Shown here: piece by piece, positions 1 through 11,200 of the stretch
Layout of the letters: every line of letters begins with the position of its first letter
Position numbering within the stretch: the first letter of the stretch is position 1
Source: Lepidurus packardi
Taxonomy: Eukaryota > Arthropoda > Branchiopoda > Notostraca > Triopsidae
Reading direction: 5' to 3'
NCBI GenBank assembly: GCA_023053545.1
Contig: JAKZAN010000001.1
Location: 6,096,565-6,160,564 of the forward strand
DNA length: 64,000 nucleotides
The notes under the pieces: generated by a model
What the model was told of the DNA's origin: nothing
Database searches by the model: none
Seen by the model: only the letters and a program-made list of their open reading frames with translations
Made by a program: the position numbers and the translations under genes

Positions 1-1189
1 AGGGTGGGAGGTCAGCGGCCTGCAGAACCCCAAAAATATACCCCAGAATGTAAAATGTTGCCAAACTTATCTAGAACGACCCCCCGGTATTGGTCTTAGC
101 TATAAATACGAAAAAATATCTTAAAAATACAGTTTATACGTGATGCATACCTTGGCTACACAAACCTCGTCATATTCATTCTACTAAAAATTACAAAAAG
201 ATAGATAGGTATTTCTATGACGAGGTTTTCCAAAGCTGGACGATCGATCATCGTCACCTGTAACTGGCTTGGCATCTCACGGTAGACTTCAGTTAACACT
301 AAAAAAAAGCAATGATAGTCCAATACACCACATTATTTATGAGAATGGGGCCATGGACGTGCGAGCTGTATAGTACACTCTTGGAATGATTCTTGAAGAT
401 CGAGTAGAGACCTAGATAGACGAGAGCAGACATGACTAACGTTTGTGTCATGTGTCATCCCAATTAGCAGCTGACGTTGTGGACCTCGCCAAGAAAAGTG
501 TTAAGAAGTCCTAGCTTAGAGACTTTTTGGCTTTCGTCAACCTCGGGTGGCTCATTAGAAAGAACGCAGGCTAACCAGACAAAAAATAAAAGAAAAGAAA
601 AATATACGAATAAAACAAATACTGTCTGCTGGTCACGAGGATTCCCCTTAGCGTTCCTTTCAGTAATTTTTGGCGGGCTTTTTGAAGGGGAAGGGGGCGA
701 CCTCCCCATCCCTTTCATTCTTTCTTTCAACTCCCTTTCACAAAAAAGCGCCTGACTTGCCAATAGGATATAATTAATGAAACTGTTTTGGTTTGTTTTC
801 TTTTGGACTTTGAACTAGTTTAAAACAATTAGACATTCTAAGTAACAACCGTAAAAAATAGACAAATGCTCATTCAGGTTATTCTTGAAGTCTGAAGACC
901 TATTGTTGAATCCTCGTTGATGGCGACGAAGGACTTGAAGTTTGGCACTAGGCTTAAAAAACGAATAAACATAAAACAGTGAACAATGCACAGTCGTATA
1001 GGAGTTTGTCCCTTAAATAGCGTCCCAGAAAGCCCACGCTCGAAGGAAAAGACGCAAACGACCGAATAGAAGGCAGCTTGAGGCCAAAATAAACCGAGTG
1101 TATAAACATTTGTTTGTCAAATCAGCTTCACAGCATGTTGAGAGAATCTGATGGTACTTTACGTTGCACTTTTTACGTGTATTTTCCAG
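1..1189. other. Stretch without a recognised gene
   Basis: No convincing gene is visible. It should contain the promoter and signal-peptide exon of the CAP-domain gene that begins at 1190, but I could not pick that exon out. A 13-bp inverted repeat lies at 162-174 and 216-228 (41-nt loop). On the minus strand around 240-430 and 480-570 there are short open pieces next to splice-like sites, but their phases do not join into one frame. Confidence 0.4.
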
Positions 1190-2382
1190 AGCCCAAACTG
1201 TACGGGAACAAATTACCGTCCAAATTTCTCAAGCCAACCCACAAGAGCATACAAAGAAAAATTGTCACTTACCACAACTTCTTTCGGTCCCGAGTTCATC
1301 CTCCAGCGGCAGACATGCTGGCAATGGTAAAAATAAAATAGAAAATACAAATTTAAAAATCCTTAAATTATGCTGGTTTCGAGAGAAGTTGCACTTCACA
1401 TACACACTGGCTTCAAACACAACTTAAAAAAAAACATGGCTTATCAGAGATGATTTTATTCACGTCTATAGAATTGGCATCCAGAAGCAGCAGCAGATGC
1501 CCAACGTTGGGCTGACCAATGCCAGTTTCTAATCCACGATAACGTCACAGGGAGATGGGTAGAAGACTTTGGCTCTTGCGGTCAAAATATTTTTGTGTCC
1601 ACACATCAAGTTCCCTGGTAAGCGTACAACTACTAATTTTTTTCTTATTTTTTCCCTCTCCGCTTTCCATCTCAGCCGCGGTGACGGAGCGAAGAGTCTA
1701 AAACTTCTGCACTCACTCAAGCGCTATATAATTAAGGTGACTGGGGAACGTATCTACTGAAGTTTCTTTTTCGGGGTTGTCATGTCTAGGATGTTTGCAA
1801 TCAAAACATGGTTCCTGGAGAAACACAACTTCACATACGGTTCTCCGAAAAATAACTTGTTTGAAGTCGGACACTACACGCAAATGGTATGGGCCGCGAC
1901 GCATAAAGTCGGTTGTGGTTTTGCCAAATGTCCCTTTAAGTTGTCAGGCAGCAAGAAGCAACGCCACAAACACCATCCAAAACACTTTTACAACTACGTG
2001 TGCAACTACTGCCCCATGTAAGAAAAACGTAAAAAAAATAATAAAGAAAAATTTTAAACACCCCGCCTCCCCCTTAGCCAACGGGACTAAAATTTCTGTG
2101 TGCATTTTTCTTCCCAACAGAGGCAACTTTATGGAACGTTTAGGGCGACCGTACAAAAAGGGCCCGTCATGCGCTCGCTGCAAAAGCTCCTGCAAGTTAA
2201 AGAAGCTGTGTACCAATGCTTGTCCATACGCCGATTTGTGGGTCAACTGCCGGGAACTCAACGCTACTTGGAACCGCTGGCTTTGCCACACACCGACGAA
2301 GGAAGGACGTGAGCGACATCGACATTGTCGCGCTACTTGTGATTGTTCAGACAAAATTATCACTGTTCTAGGGGGCAATTAG
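1190..2382 (+). CDS. CAP-superfamily (CRISP-like) cysteine-rich secretory protein, 5' end missing
   Basis: Likely a secreted CAP/CRISP-type protein. Exons seen: 1190-1326, 1472-1617, 1790-2017, 2121-2382, with consistent phases. The first exon ends in the CAP start region ([17 protein letters not shown]), the second has the [10 protein letters not shown] stretch, and the third has CAP signature 1 (GHYTQMVW) and signature 2 ([11 protein letters not shown]). The last exon begins with the typical GNF..R.GRPYKKG.SC hinge and continues with about ten cysteines and a basic tail (the CRISP-type C-terminal part), stopping at 2382. The upstream exon with start codon and signal peptide was not identified. 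Family members include pathogenesis-related proteins, venom allergens and sperm-coating proteins, so the role here is open. The usual GEN(L/I) motif reads GQNI, replacing one of the acidic CAP-cavity residues. Confidence 0.82.
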
Positions 2383-2970
2383 AAGCGACTAATTGCGAAG
2401 AGCACGGATAAAAAAAAAAAAAAAAATCAAGTCGTGATTTTTAACGATAAAAAGGAAAAAAACTTGAACCCCACCAGCCCTACGGAAGCGGAAAAAGACG
2501 ATAATAATGAAATTCCTATGGTTGTGTTTTACATTAACGCCATTCTCGCCAATCGCCAGCATTATAAAAGCTTCCAGTACAACGCTACCTATTTTACTAT
2601 CATTTTAAGCATACGTTCATTTTACGAAAACTCGTAGTTTTTCCCTATAGAGGCTATCTACCCTCCCCTTCCCTCCCAAACCCAATCGCTGCTGAGCTGC
2701 AAAGAAATATGGTGCAATTTTTTTTGGGGAGATATAAACTTATACTCAAATGTAATCACATGCTCCCTTTTCCCGTCCCACCTGCCTTTGAAAGAGAGGG
2801 AAATGATCCCGATCCACAGGAAAAAAAAGTGAACAACTGTATACTGTATAGCTGTGGAATTCACAGCCGATGAAATATGACGGACTAAAATATTCGCTGT
2901 ATAAAGTATTATAACCCACTTGCTTTTGTTTCACCGTACGGAGAACGTTAAAACACAGAAGGTTAAACAT
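2383..2970. other. Convergent intergenic region
   Basis: This separates the CAP gene (+) from AAMP (-), whose 3' ends converge here. It holds an A-tract at about 2410-2426 and AT-rich sequence consistent with 3' UTRs. I see no further gene. Confidence 0.5.
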
Positions 2971-4760
2971 TCATAACGGAAAAATCCGGCCAGTTTTATC
3001 GTCTGAGGTCGTCAACAAGCATTGTCCAACACTATAAGGAAGACAAGGGACAAAACAAAACCGGAAGAGAAAGGATTTAAGCTTCGTTTTTTGGGAATGC
3101 TAAAATAACGAAAGCAGTGCTAGACGGGAAGCGAAAAGTCTTAAGTTACCTTCCTAAGGCCATGTCAAGGATATTGGCGCGATGCCCAAGCCATGTCCTC
3201 TCTAATCTCCCACTTCTCGTATCCCAGGCTCGGACAACAGCATCCAAGCCGGCCGAATAAAGGATGGAAGAGTTAGGGGCCCACAGCAGTTTGACAACTC
3301 CTCCGTCTTGCTTGAAACTTTGTCGCTGAACCTAAAAAAGGAATAGAACGACATTAATTGGAAACCAATGTCTTGGAAAAGAAGTTTATTTCGTCAGTAT
3401 ATACCTGGGTGGGAATGTCCCATAGGCCGATTTCACCTTTCAAAGTTCCAGTTGCGCTTAGAGTTAGGGACGAATCGGGGCAAAAGGCAATTGATTCGAC
3501 GGAGTTGCCCGTGTCCTCCGTAATGCCTTCGGAGGAGCAGGCGAAGGCGGCCAGCATCTAAAAGAAGCGACCCGACAAGCAAGTTGGTAAGTCAAGACAT
3601 GTGCAAACTCCCTTAGTTACCTTGCCAGTCTGGCTATTATACAATCGCGCAGCTCCATCCATACCGCCAGTCATAACTAATACGTTATCCCGATGTGCAT
3701 CTAGTGAAGTCACAGGCGCCAAATGCGCAAAGGCGCCAGTCATGTGATACAAAGCGGTACCGCCTTTCATGTCCCAGAATTTTATACTTCCGTCCGCATA
3801 GCCTACCGCAGCTCGGCGACCTACAACAGTAAACAGGAAATTAAAAAAAAAATAAGCGTCCGCAAAATAGAGTCGAACAAAACATGCAACACAGGACTTA
3901 CCGTCTGGTAAAATTTGGCCGCACTCCGCACGTTCACCATGACTTTGCATAGTTTTGCAATCCCCAGAAGGAATTTTCCACATCCACACTTCTCCTGCAG
4001 CCGCTCCTGCTAGCAAAACAGGCGCCCCGTGGTGCCAGCGAATCCACTAAGGTAACACAACATTCGCCTTATGCAAAATTCAATTGCGTGACTATGCCAA
4101 TACATACAGTGAGATCGCCGGCCTCAAATTCCCACACTTTGCTTGCATTGGCTGTTTTCCAAACTTGAAGAAATCCACCCATATCAGCTGTCGCTACATA
4201 GGTTCCGTCGTGGCTAAAAGCGGCGCCAATAACAGAATCCTACAGAGATGGATATAGCATGTAAGCTTTTCTGTTCTTTTTTTTTTTAAAAAAAAGATCC
4301 ATTATACCTTGTGATCTGGACATTCAAAGACTACGTCGCCAGTTATAGTATTCCATACATAAGCTTTATCGTCTTCAGCGCCAGTAACAGCCAGCAAGTT
4401 TTGCTTGGGCTCAATATCGCAACAGAAAACCGATCCTAGCACGTTCCTTTATCATTTAAACAAGAGCATTTTTTTTTATTGAAACCTCTAACCTTCATGT
4501 TTCGTGAATACTTTGAAAGCATCCTCCCTTTCTGGTTCCAGAAAGACAATACCAGGGTCTGGCTCTCCTTCGTGTTCTTCCATTTCATCTAACCCCTCAT
4601 CTTCGTCATTCTCCAACTGCCCAGCGTCTTCGTCGTCCAATTCGATTACTTCAACGACATTATCAGGATTAAATTCATCCGAATCACTGTCGTCATCGTT
4701 ATGTTGGCTAGAGTCTACCATGGGATTGGGAGACACAGGAGGGGTATTCTTCTCGCCCAT
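2971..4760 (-). CDS. AAMP: Angio-associated migratory cell protein (WD40 repeat)
   Basis: AAMP is a conserved WD40 beta-propeller protein, cytosolic and membrane-associated, linked in animals to cell migration and, through its yeast relative Sqt1, to ribosome assembly. Eight exons on the minus strand: 4760-4493, 4435-4308, 4239-4108, 4046-3902, 3820-3621, 3557-3405, 3331-3150, 3031-2971. They sum to 1269 nt, 422 residues, close to the usual family length. The N-terminus is strongly acidic (DDDSDSDEF, then a run rich in E and D), as in the family. WD repeats follow, with matches such as FEAGDL, APVLLAG, WMWK, GDCKT, and the last repeat in the small final exon ([13 protein letters not shown]). 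Introns are short (61-118 nt). The start is the first ATG before the acidic region. Confidence 0.93.
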
Positions 4761-5226
4761 ATTTTCTATGAAAACATTTCAATGCACACTGTTAGGAGAT
4801 ATGACAATGCGCAGCAGTTAAATTGTATTAACTACAACACCACGTTAAAATTTGTGACAGCTCTTGAAAAGACCACAAGTATTTTTGTGACAAGCTTTTT
4901 AATTAGTTCATAAATTTAAACTGCAAATCATAGTACCTTTTTTGCTGAAGATCAAATTTTCGAGGTATACAAAACTCACCTAATGTTTCCTTTTTCACTA
5001 TACACACGTGTTTTGGCCTGTGTAAGCGTCGTCGCTGACCGCGACCACGCCGTTAAGGGCGGGCAGTAACGATATCCGGAATTTTTGCGCCAAATAATGC
5101 CTTTCTATGCCATCTATGGGCTTATAAAAAAATTATATGCCACTGGGATCTTTAAATGCTTTTTATTCAGCTTTTCTTGCTAAACTTTAAAACTACTAAG
5201 TGTAAAGGATTTTTGAATACAACAGA

Positions 5227-5232
5227 TTTATT
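5227..5232 (-). terminator. Poly(A) signal of EMC8/9
   Basis: AATAAA on the minus strand, about 20 nt beyond the EMC8/9 stop codon. A second copy lies at 5162-5167. Confidence 0.5.
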
Positions 5233-5252
5233 CATATTTTTCTTTATCGTCT

Positions 5253-6027
5253 TTACATGAGAACTGCTGTCTCTTTCAGAATGCCTGTGAGACTGTTGTT
5301 GGTCCAATCATTAGAGGGATCATCCAAATGAGCGTCGAAGTCTACAAATTCTTTATAGGATTTGCGCTGTAGTAATGTCGAGACTAACTTTAAAGCTTTC
5401 TTCTGACCGGACTCGAAAGTTATACTAAAAAAAATAATAGTTAGGGAGTACACATTCATTGTGAACTTCTTACTTGGCTTTTTCTTTTGGTTTCCATTTC
5501 CCTTCAACATGCTGGAACACATACAGGGCAGGACTGACCATGTCAAGGCAGACAGACTTATTATCAACCTACAATATGTATTACGTAGAAGATTTTCACT
5601 TATAAAGAAAATTACCATAATCAAACACGTATCAGCAAATTGCTCAGCAATTTTTTCTGCGACTCTCTGGGCTATGAAGTCCGGACTAGCATCTTGGAAT
5701 GATTCATTAGCGTGATAATAACCTCCAATTATTAAACCATGTGCCTTGCAGTACTGTTCAACCTAAAAAAAATCCCGAAAATTACGTAAAGCAAAGCTGT
5801 ACTGCATATTATTCAGTAAATACCTGCATCAGGGCAATCTCCATCATAGGGCACAAGGAAATGTTACTGTGAAATAAAGGTACAGCATCGCTGTACTTCA
5901 AAGTTTCCTTGTCATCGTTTTTCTTGGTCAATAACACACCATTTACAGCAGAATGTGGATATTTTGCGGCATGCAAGAGAATTTTAGAGTATGCCAGAGA
6001 AGTTAATTCTACTTGTGTAGACGCCAT
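5253..6027 (-). CDS. EMC8: ER membrane protein complex subunit 8/9, with a 2-nt frameshift in exon 3
   Basis: EMC8/9 is a cytosolic subunit of the ER membrane protein complex, which inserts tail-anchored and multipass proteins. It has a UPF0172/MPN-like fold without the metalloprotease residues. Exons: 6027-5824, 5762-5616, 5570-5474, 5424-5253; intron 2 is only 45 nt. Family landmarks: an N-terminus with YSKILLHAAKYPHSAVNG, GLIIGGYYHANE in exon 2 and HLDDPSNDWTN near the C-terminus. The exons sum to 620 nt, not a multiple of three. Exon 3 starts in the right frame but shifts at an AC dinucleotide run (5517-5523); without two bases the rest of the exon and exon 4 read in the conserved frame, giving 205 residues. 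It may be a sequencing or assembly error, an allele, or a real lesion. Invertebrates usually have one gene for the EMC8/EMC9 pair. Confidence 0.88.
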
Positions 6028-6144
6028 TTTTCTTTCGTTTATTAACAGGAGCTTCCAATTGGTCGAAAAAAATAGAACGTTCGGGGCGGGGCTTTAGAAT
6101 TAAGCCGGGAATTCAGCCAAAGGATATGGAAGTCATACTGCCGA

Positions 6145-6150
6145 TTTATT
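6145..6150 (-). terminator. Candidate poly(A) signal of geminin
   Basis: AATAAA on the minus strand about 140 nt past the geminin stop codon. It is the nearest canonical hexamer I found. Confidence 0.35.
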
Positions 6151-6290
6151 GGATCGTCAAAAACACGAGATTTGCCCTATAACATCTGAGAAAGTACTAT
6201 ACAATAAGCAAGTACAACGTCATTTCAAAAGAACTAGGTCACACAGGAATTTTCCAACATATCAAAATTATCTTCTTCTCAAGTAAAGCT

Positions 6291-7144
6291 TCATTCATTG
6301 GCCTCCCCATTCCCATCTATTCCATTTAGGTCCTAGAAAAAACATCCACGTTGAAATGCAAATTCTCTTTTAAACGAAATTACCTTCAATATTTCAGCCA
6401 AATACTGAGCTTGCTCTGCCAACGGCTTCAGCAGCTCAATTTCTGCTTCAGCCCGTTCCAACTTCTCTGACGTTTCACAAAGCTGCTCGGACAGTGATTC
6501 ATTTTCAACCAAAGCCTGATGCAAAGCTTCCTGGCGCCGTTCAGCTAAAACTTTCCAATACTCGGCTGGTACAACCTCTGCAATAAAGGAATTCGAGAAT
6601 GTTAAAACGAAACGAGACCTAAACGTGATACCGACCGCTGGTCATTAGACTATAAGCATCAAGCTGCCCCTCGCTAGCAGCTTCTTGCAGCTCGTCAGTT
6701 TGCGTAAAAACGGTACACAATGAATGAAGCTTGGCATCACTGCGTTGACTATTAATAATGTTGGCTTCTGCTACAGTATTCTGCGACTTCTTAGACTTGC
6801 TGGACTGATTTTTGCCTCCTTTCTTGGGCGAAGTTTGAATGATTTTCCTCGATGCGGACACAAGACCCCCTTCTTTCCCTGCTGCAGGCTGTAAAATTTT
6901 CAATCCCTTCCTCTTGTCCTAGAAGAGAAACAGATGCAATTAGGTTAAACTACCATTTTAATTTACTATCAAGGAAGGTTACCTTTGAAATAGGGTGAGT
7001 ATCTTGCTCTGCGCCCTTCAATTTCTGCATCTTCAGACCAGACTTTGATCCCATCCCATAATCCAACAAAGTTTCTGTATGTGTAGAATCCATTACATGT
7101 TTCTTCTTCAAACCTTCACTGGATTGAGAGGATGTCGACGCCAT
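6291..7144 (-). CDS. GMNN: Geminin, DNA replication licensing inhibitor
   Basis: Geminin binds Cdt1 and blocks re-licensing of replication origins in S/G2, and also touches developmental transcription factors. Exons: 7144-6983, 6918-6636, 6577-6384, 6332-6291, summing to 681 nt (226 residues). The diagnostic part is the third exon: EYWKVLAERRQEALHQAL, the Cdt1-binding entry, followed by a coiled coil (residues about 155-205) with heptad leucines ending in AEQAQYLAEIL, as in vertebrate geminin. The N-terminal half is basic and low in conservation, with SKSKKS-type clusters. I see no clear RxxL-type destruction box. It sits head-to-head with SmD1 across 443 bp, and its stop is 263 nt downstream of the EMC8/9 start, so AAMP, EMC8/9 and geminin are three close genes on the minus strand. 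Confidence 0.9.
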
Positions 7145-7587
7145 TTTATAAACTCATATACTTAAATATGTGAACAAGAAAACACTTAAATTAACTGTTC
7201 TCGAGAGAATAAAAGAATAAATAAAAAAAGGAATACATAATACTTACGTCCAGATCCCGCCACAACTAACTTTAATTGTGAAATTTACAACATTGCCGAC
7301 ATTAATATAAACAAAAATCAAAGCGTTCAAGCATTATAAAGTATTTTGTATTTTAAATAAAATGTAATAATTTATTCTAACCGAAGCTTTGTTAATTAGG
7401 CAATTTTACAGTACTAAAATAGTCACCCCTGAAGGTTGGTCCACAGCGCTTGCGCTTTACTGCCGGCGTCCAAGTAAAAGTTCGCATCGTGTGCGCCAAA
7501 GCCAGATTCAAGCAAAATATTTTGGTTTTTACCCAATATATGAGATAGTTTTGTAATCTTGGCGTACCCCTCCGTTAATTCTACATC
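7145..7587. promoter_or_regulatory. Shared upstream region of geminin and SmD1
   Basis: 443 bp between the divergent start codons of geminin (-) and SmD1 (+). It is AT-rich on the geminin side and has no open frame, so it must hold both 5' UTRs and promoters. No specific factor site is claimed. Confidence 0.45.
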
Positions 7588-8126
7588 ATGAAGCTAGTGA
7601 GGTATGTGTCTAAAGTTGTTCACTTCTCGTTCTTTTAATCTGGTTATCCAATTCGGTGTTTACAATTACAGGTTTTTAATGAAGCTAAGCCATGAAACAG
7701 TTATTATTGAACTGAAAAATGGTACGCAGGTTCATGGGACAATTACAGGTACGTACGTCTGTGTGAAGATTGTAAGTATATAATTTATTTTTAAGGTGTG
7801 GATGTTGCCATGAATACACATTTAAAAGCCGTTAAAATGACTGTCAAAGGAAGAGATCCTGTTCAGCTCGAAACATTAAGCATCCGCGGAAACAATATTA
7901 GATATTACATTCTCCCGGATTCCCTACCTCTCGAAACTCTGCTTCTGGATGACAGCCCTAAAGCCAAAGCTAAAAAGAAGGACGCAGGAAGAGGTAAAAC
8001 TACCAGGTGGTCTATTTGCATACACTACTTTTATGTTTATATTGTTTAGGTGCAGCAAGAGGTCGAGGTCGTGGACGAGCACGCGGAAGGGGCAGAGGAG
8101 GAGCACGCGGACGCGGCAGGCGCTAA
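7588..8126 (+). CDS. SNRPD1: Small nuclear ribonucleoprotein Sm D1
   Basis: SmD1 is one of the seven core Sm proteins that form the ring on U1, U2, U4 and U5 snRNAs. Exons: 7588-7601 (14 nt), 7672-7748, 7796-7993, 8050-8126, totalling 366 nt (121 residues; human is 119). The Sm1 and Sm2 motifs are nearly identical to the human protein ([51 protein letters not shown]). The C-terminus is the expected RG-rich tail, the target of symmetric arginine dimethylation bound by SMN, here with alanines mixed in ([20 protein letters not shown]). All introns are very short (47-70 nt). The stop is only 151 nt from the stop of FCSK on the other strand, and the nearest AATAAA (8347-8352) lies inside the last FCSK exon, so the two 3' ends may overlap. 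Confidence 0.97.
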
Positions 8127-8276
8127 AGTCGATTCCAGTTACAAGCCGGTCCTTGCGTTTTCGCCATTTTTTCGCCCAATCAATACTGTATTGTCTTTGG
8201 ATAAAATACAAAAAAAATTCACCACAAAATACATGCCTGATTTTTGTATATTCAGTGCATGCCACTTCTTCAGCAT

Positions 8277-11200
8277 TCAAGAAATGTGCAAAACTTGATC
8301 CCCAACAGATACTTCGATGCCAGTAGTATCAACGCTGACATCGTACAATAAAACACCCTCCGTCCCCTGCAAAAAACAACAACAAAACATAAGACTTCAC
8401 ACCTGGCTGATAGTGTCAATAGATTTCATACTTGAATTTTTCGAACGAGGTTTAAAATCTCTTTGGAATAGTTCGGATCTTTGGTCAAAACGATCATAAA
8501 CCCACCTCCTCCTGCTCCACACAAGCTCTATGATGTGAAGGTAGGTACAAATTAATCGTCCCCAACGTAAAATTTAAATACCTGGCCAAACACATGTGGA
8601 CGTAAAACATTCATCATAGCTTTTACAATCATTGGTTCACAACCGGGAGCAAGAATCTTTTTTTGCTCCCAGTACGTATCTAGTTGCCTTCCAATTCCCG
8701 CCAAATCACCTAAAAAGGGCAAAAAAGTAGTGTCTGAATATAAAAAATACTAAAAAAAAGACTGTTAAATGGACATTACCTCGGTTAAACGCTTCTTTTA
8801 CGTGTAAGGAATTTTCAACCAGCTCAGAAAAGCATTTGACTGTTTCCGAATTCCCTGCATACCAATTCCGGATAACATTCTAAGAGTGACAGATACCTCT
8901 TAGACTTATAAATATGTTAGAACAAAATTAAAACAAGCTTACCTGGAGCAAATTCCTCGCTAGACGAACTTTGCCTGTGTGTATCAAAACCAGGTGCTCG
9001 TTTAAAAGCGAAACCATTTCTGTCGATAAATTAATCGGGTCTACTTCCACGCATACTTCCGTACTACTTGGCGACCATCCTCTATTGGCTCCACCCATAA
9101 TTCCGCCGACCTGGTCTTGCCAGCCTCCGCCTGTCGTAATTAACTGCTCGATATACAAAACCTAATTAGGAGACAAACGAACATTACTGTTATTCTTTTT
9201 TTTTTTTTTTTCCCAATTTGATAGGGGCTTGAGCATACCTCGTTGCCTCTTCTTTATTGACTATTTCTGTTTGTGATTACTGTTATTCAAGAACGCAAAA
9301 ACATATACAGAAATGAAAATTACCGCGTGAATAAGAGTACTTCTCGTGTACGATCGTCCAATCATTGTCCACAGAGCAGCCAACAAGCATCCTGCAAGAA
9401 TGCTACTCGTTCCCAGCCCCGAACCTTGCGGCAACCGTGACCATCCAAACAACTCGAAGCCGCCATCACAATTCTACAATATTAGGCAAGGAATTGATCA
9501 CAATGCGTAATTAAATAATTGAAAGTATGTTCATTTTACTTTAACAAGTTGATTTTCAAGAGTAGATCCTCCATCCAACTGTATAATTTCAGCACACACA
9601 ATCACGGCTTTGAAGAGAGCTCCAGGCAAAGCAGGATTGTTGAATGAAAAGACGTCTTGGGTAGAAGTAAGACATATCTCTGATAGGAGATTCGTGTCTT
9701 CTTCACCCAGAAACAGCTTAATTATTGGTTCTTTGATCTTTCTTGCTTTGGCACCAATAGGTTTCTATTTAAAAAAAAAAATAATTAAAAAACAGAAGAA
9801 ACCTCGAAAGAAAATGAATATGAATAAACCTTTCCGTTGACGAAAACAGCCAAGTTGACTACAGAACCTCCACGTTCATAGCATATCGGCGGAGTATCAC
9901 TCCATCCCCCCTGCAAATCAACCCTTGCAGGACATTCTGCCTGAACCCATGTATCTGTAGGCACTTGAACGTTGGAAGACCCCAATGTTATCCTCTCGCG
10001 AACACTTTTAACTGTGCAACGAATAAGAATCTGTGCTGCACGCTCATAATGCCTAGCTGCTCGCAAAATCTTGTTCGGATGACTCAACCAATGTTGCCTT
10101 TCATGCGCCAATGCCCAAATTCCCTCCTCTAAGGACACATACTACAAATCAAGCACACAGATTTTTAAGTTTTGAAAAAAAATTTAATTTCGAAAATGTT
10201 GAAAAAAATTTAAACTTTTGAAAAATTTTCAAATTTTCAAAAAGTTTTGAAATTTCGAAAGAAAATGAAAACATTTTGAAATTTCAATCGTAATTTTGAA
10301 CGAAATGTTTAAAAGAAGTTAAAAGAATTAGACAGACTACCTCCAAAAGATAGAAGGCACTACTCCAGCCTTTATTGGCTGCCGGTCCACTTCGCAATCC
10401 AGCTTCGTTTCCCGCCATGCAGCCCAGCAAATCCGCTTGGTTAGCTAACAATTTCGCTGCTATTCCGCTCGTACTTGCAGCAGCTACATTGTCCAAAATA
10501 CGCAAGAGATCCAAATGCCACCCATCTATGCAAGCCGCATAGAAATCAGGTAAAAACGTAGAGCAAAACGGCGGTTTCTGGGTGTGTTTAATGCTTCCCA
10601 TTACTACACTCGCATACGTCCTTCGGAGACGGCTGAGGATAATTTTAGGATCCAACATTTCCATGAAATCTTGCATGGAAAATCTCTGACTTTGTCGCCA
10701 AACTTCAAACCGTGACCGATCAGAAGTGTCTTGCAACCACAACAGGTTTCTCCAATGTGTAGTTGAAGTTGGTAGACAGAAAAGTTTGGCAGTGTACAGT
10801 TCACGCCCTAAAATTACCTTATAAATTCGCAGATGTATATAAATTAAATATTTACGGTCAGTATGGGGCCATAAATCTTCACATTGGATGCCTTTTCCTT
10901 CGAGATAATGTTTCCACGGAATGTTGAAATACGTATTGGATCCTAAGTCCCCGCGAGGAATGTCATTCCAATGCAAAATTGCATATGCATGTATTGAACT
11001 TTCGTTTAAGCTAATATCGTAGCCTATCATAGCTGTTTTCGCCCGCAAATTACAAGCCTGCGAGAAAAAGCAAAAAGACTAATTGAAATCGTGTTTTTAG
11101 CTCCAAATTTACTTCTTCCATATCGATGCTAACACCAATGAGGGCATTCATTTTCAACTCGCGTTTTGTCTGGCCTTTAATATCGCAATTTATCAAGAAA

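Noticed and set aside
240..430. Possible minus-strand exons next to splice-like sites
   Set aside because: Short pieces are open, but donor and acceptor phases did not agree in any combination I tried, so no gene is claimed.
464..763. 99-codon minus-strand reading and a 92-codon plus-strand reading in the same place
   Set aside because: Composition is low-complexity and the strands mirror each other. Part of the minus reading follows a good pyrimidine-rich acceptor near 570, but I could not join it in phase to any neighbouring exon or recognise the product.
1944..2378. 144-codon minus-strand reading opposite the CAP gene
   Set aside because: It is the shadow of the cysteine-rich exons on the other strand; the plus-strand exons carry clear CAP/CRISP motifs.
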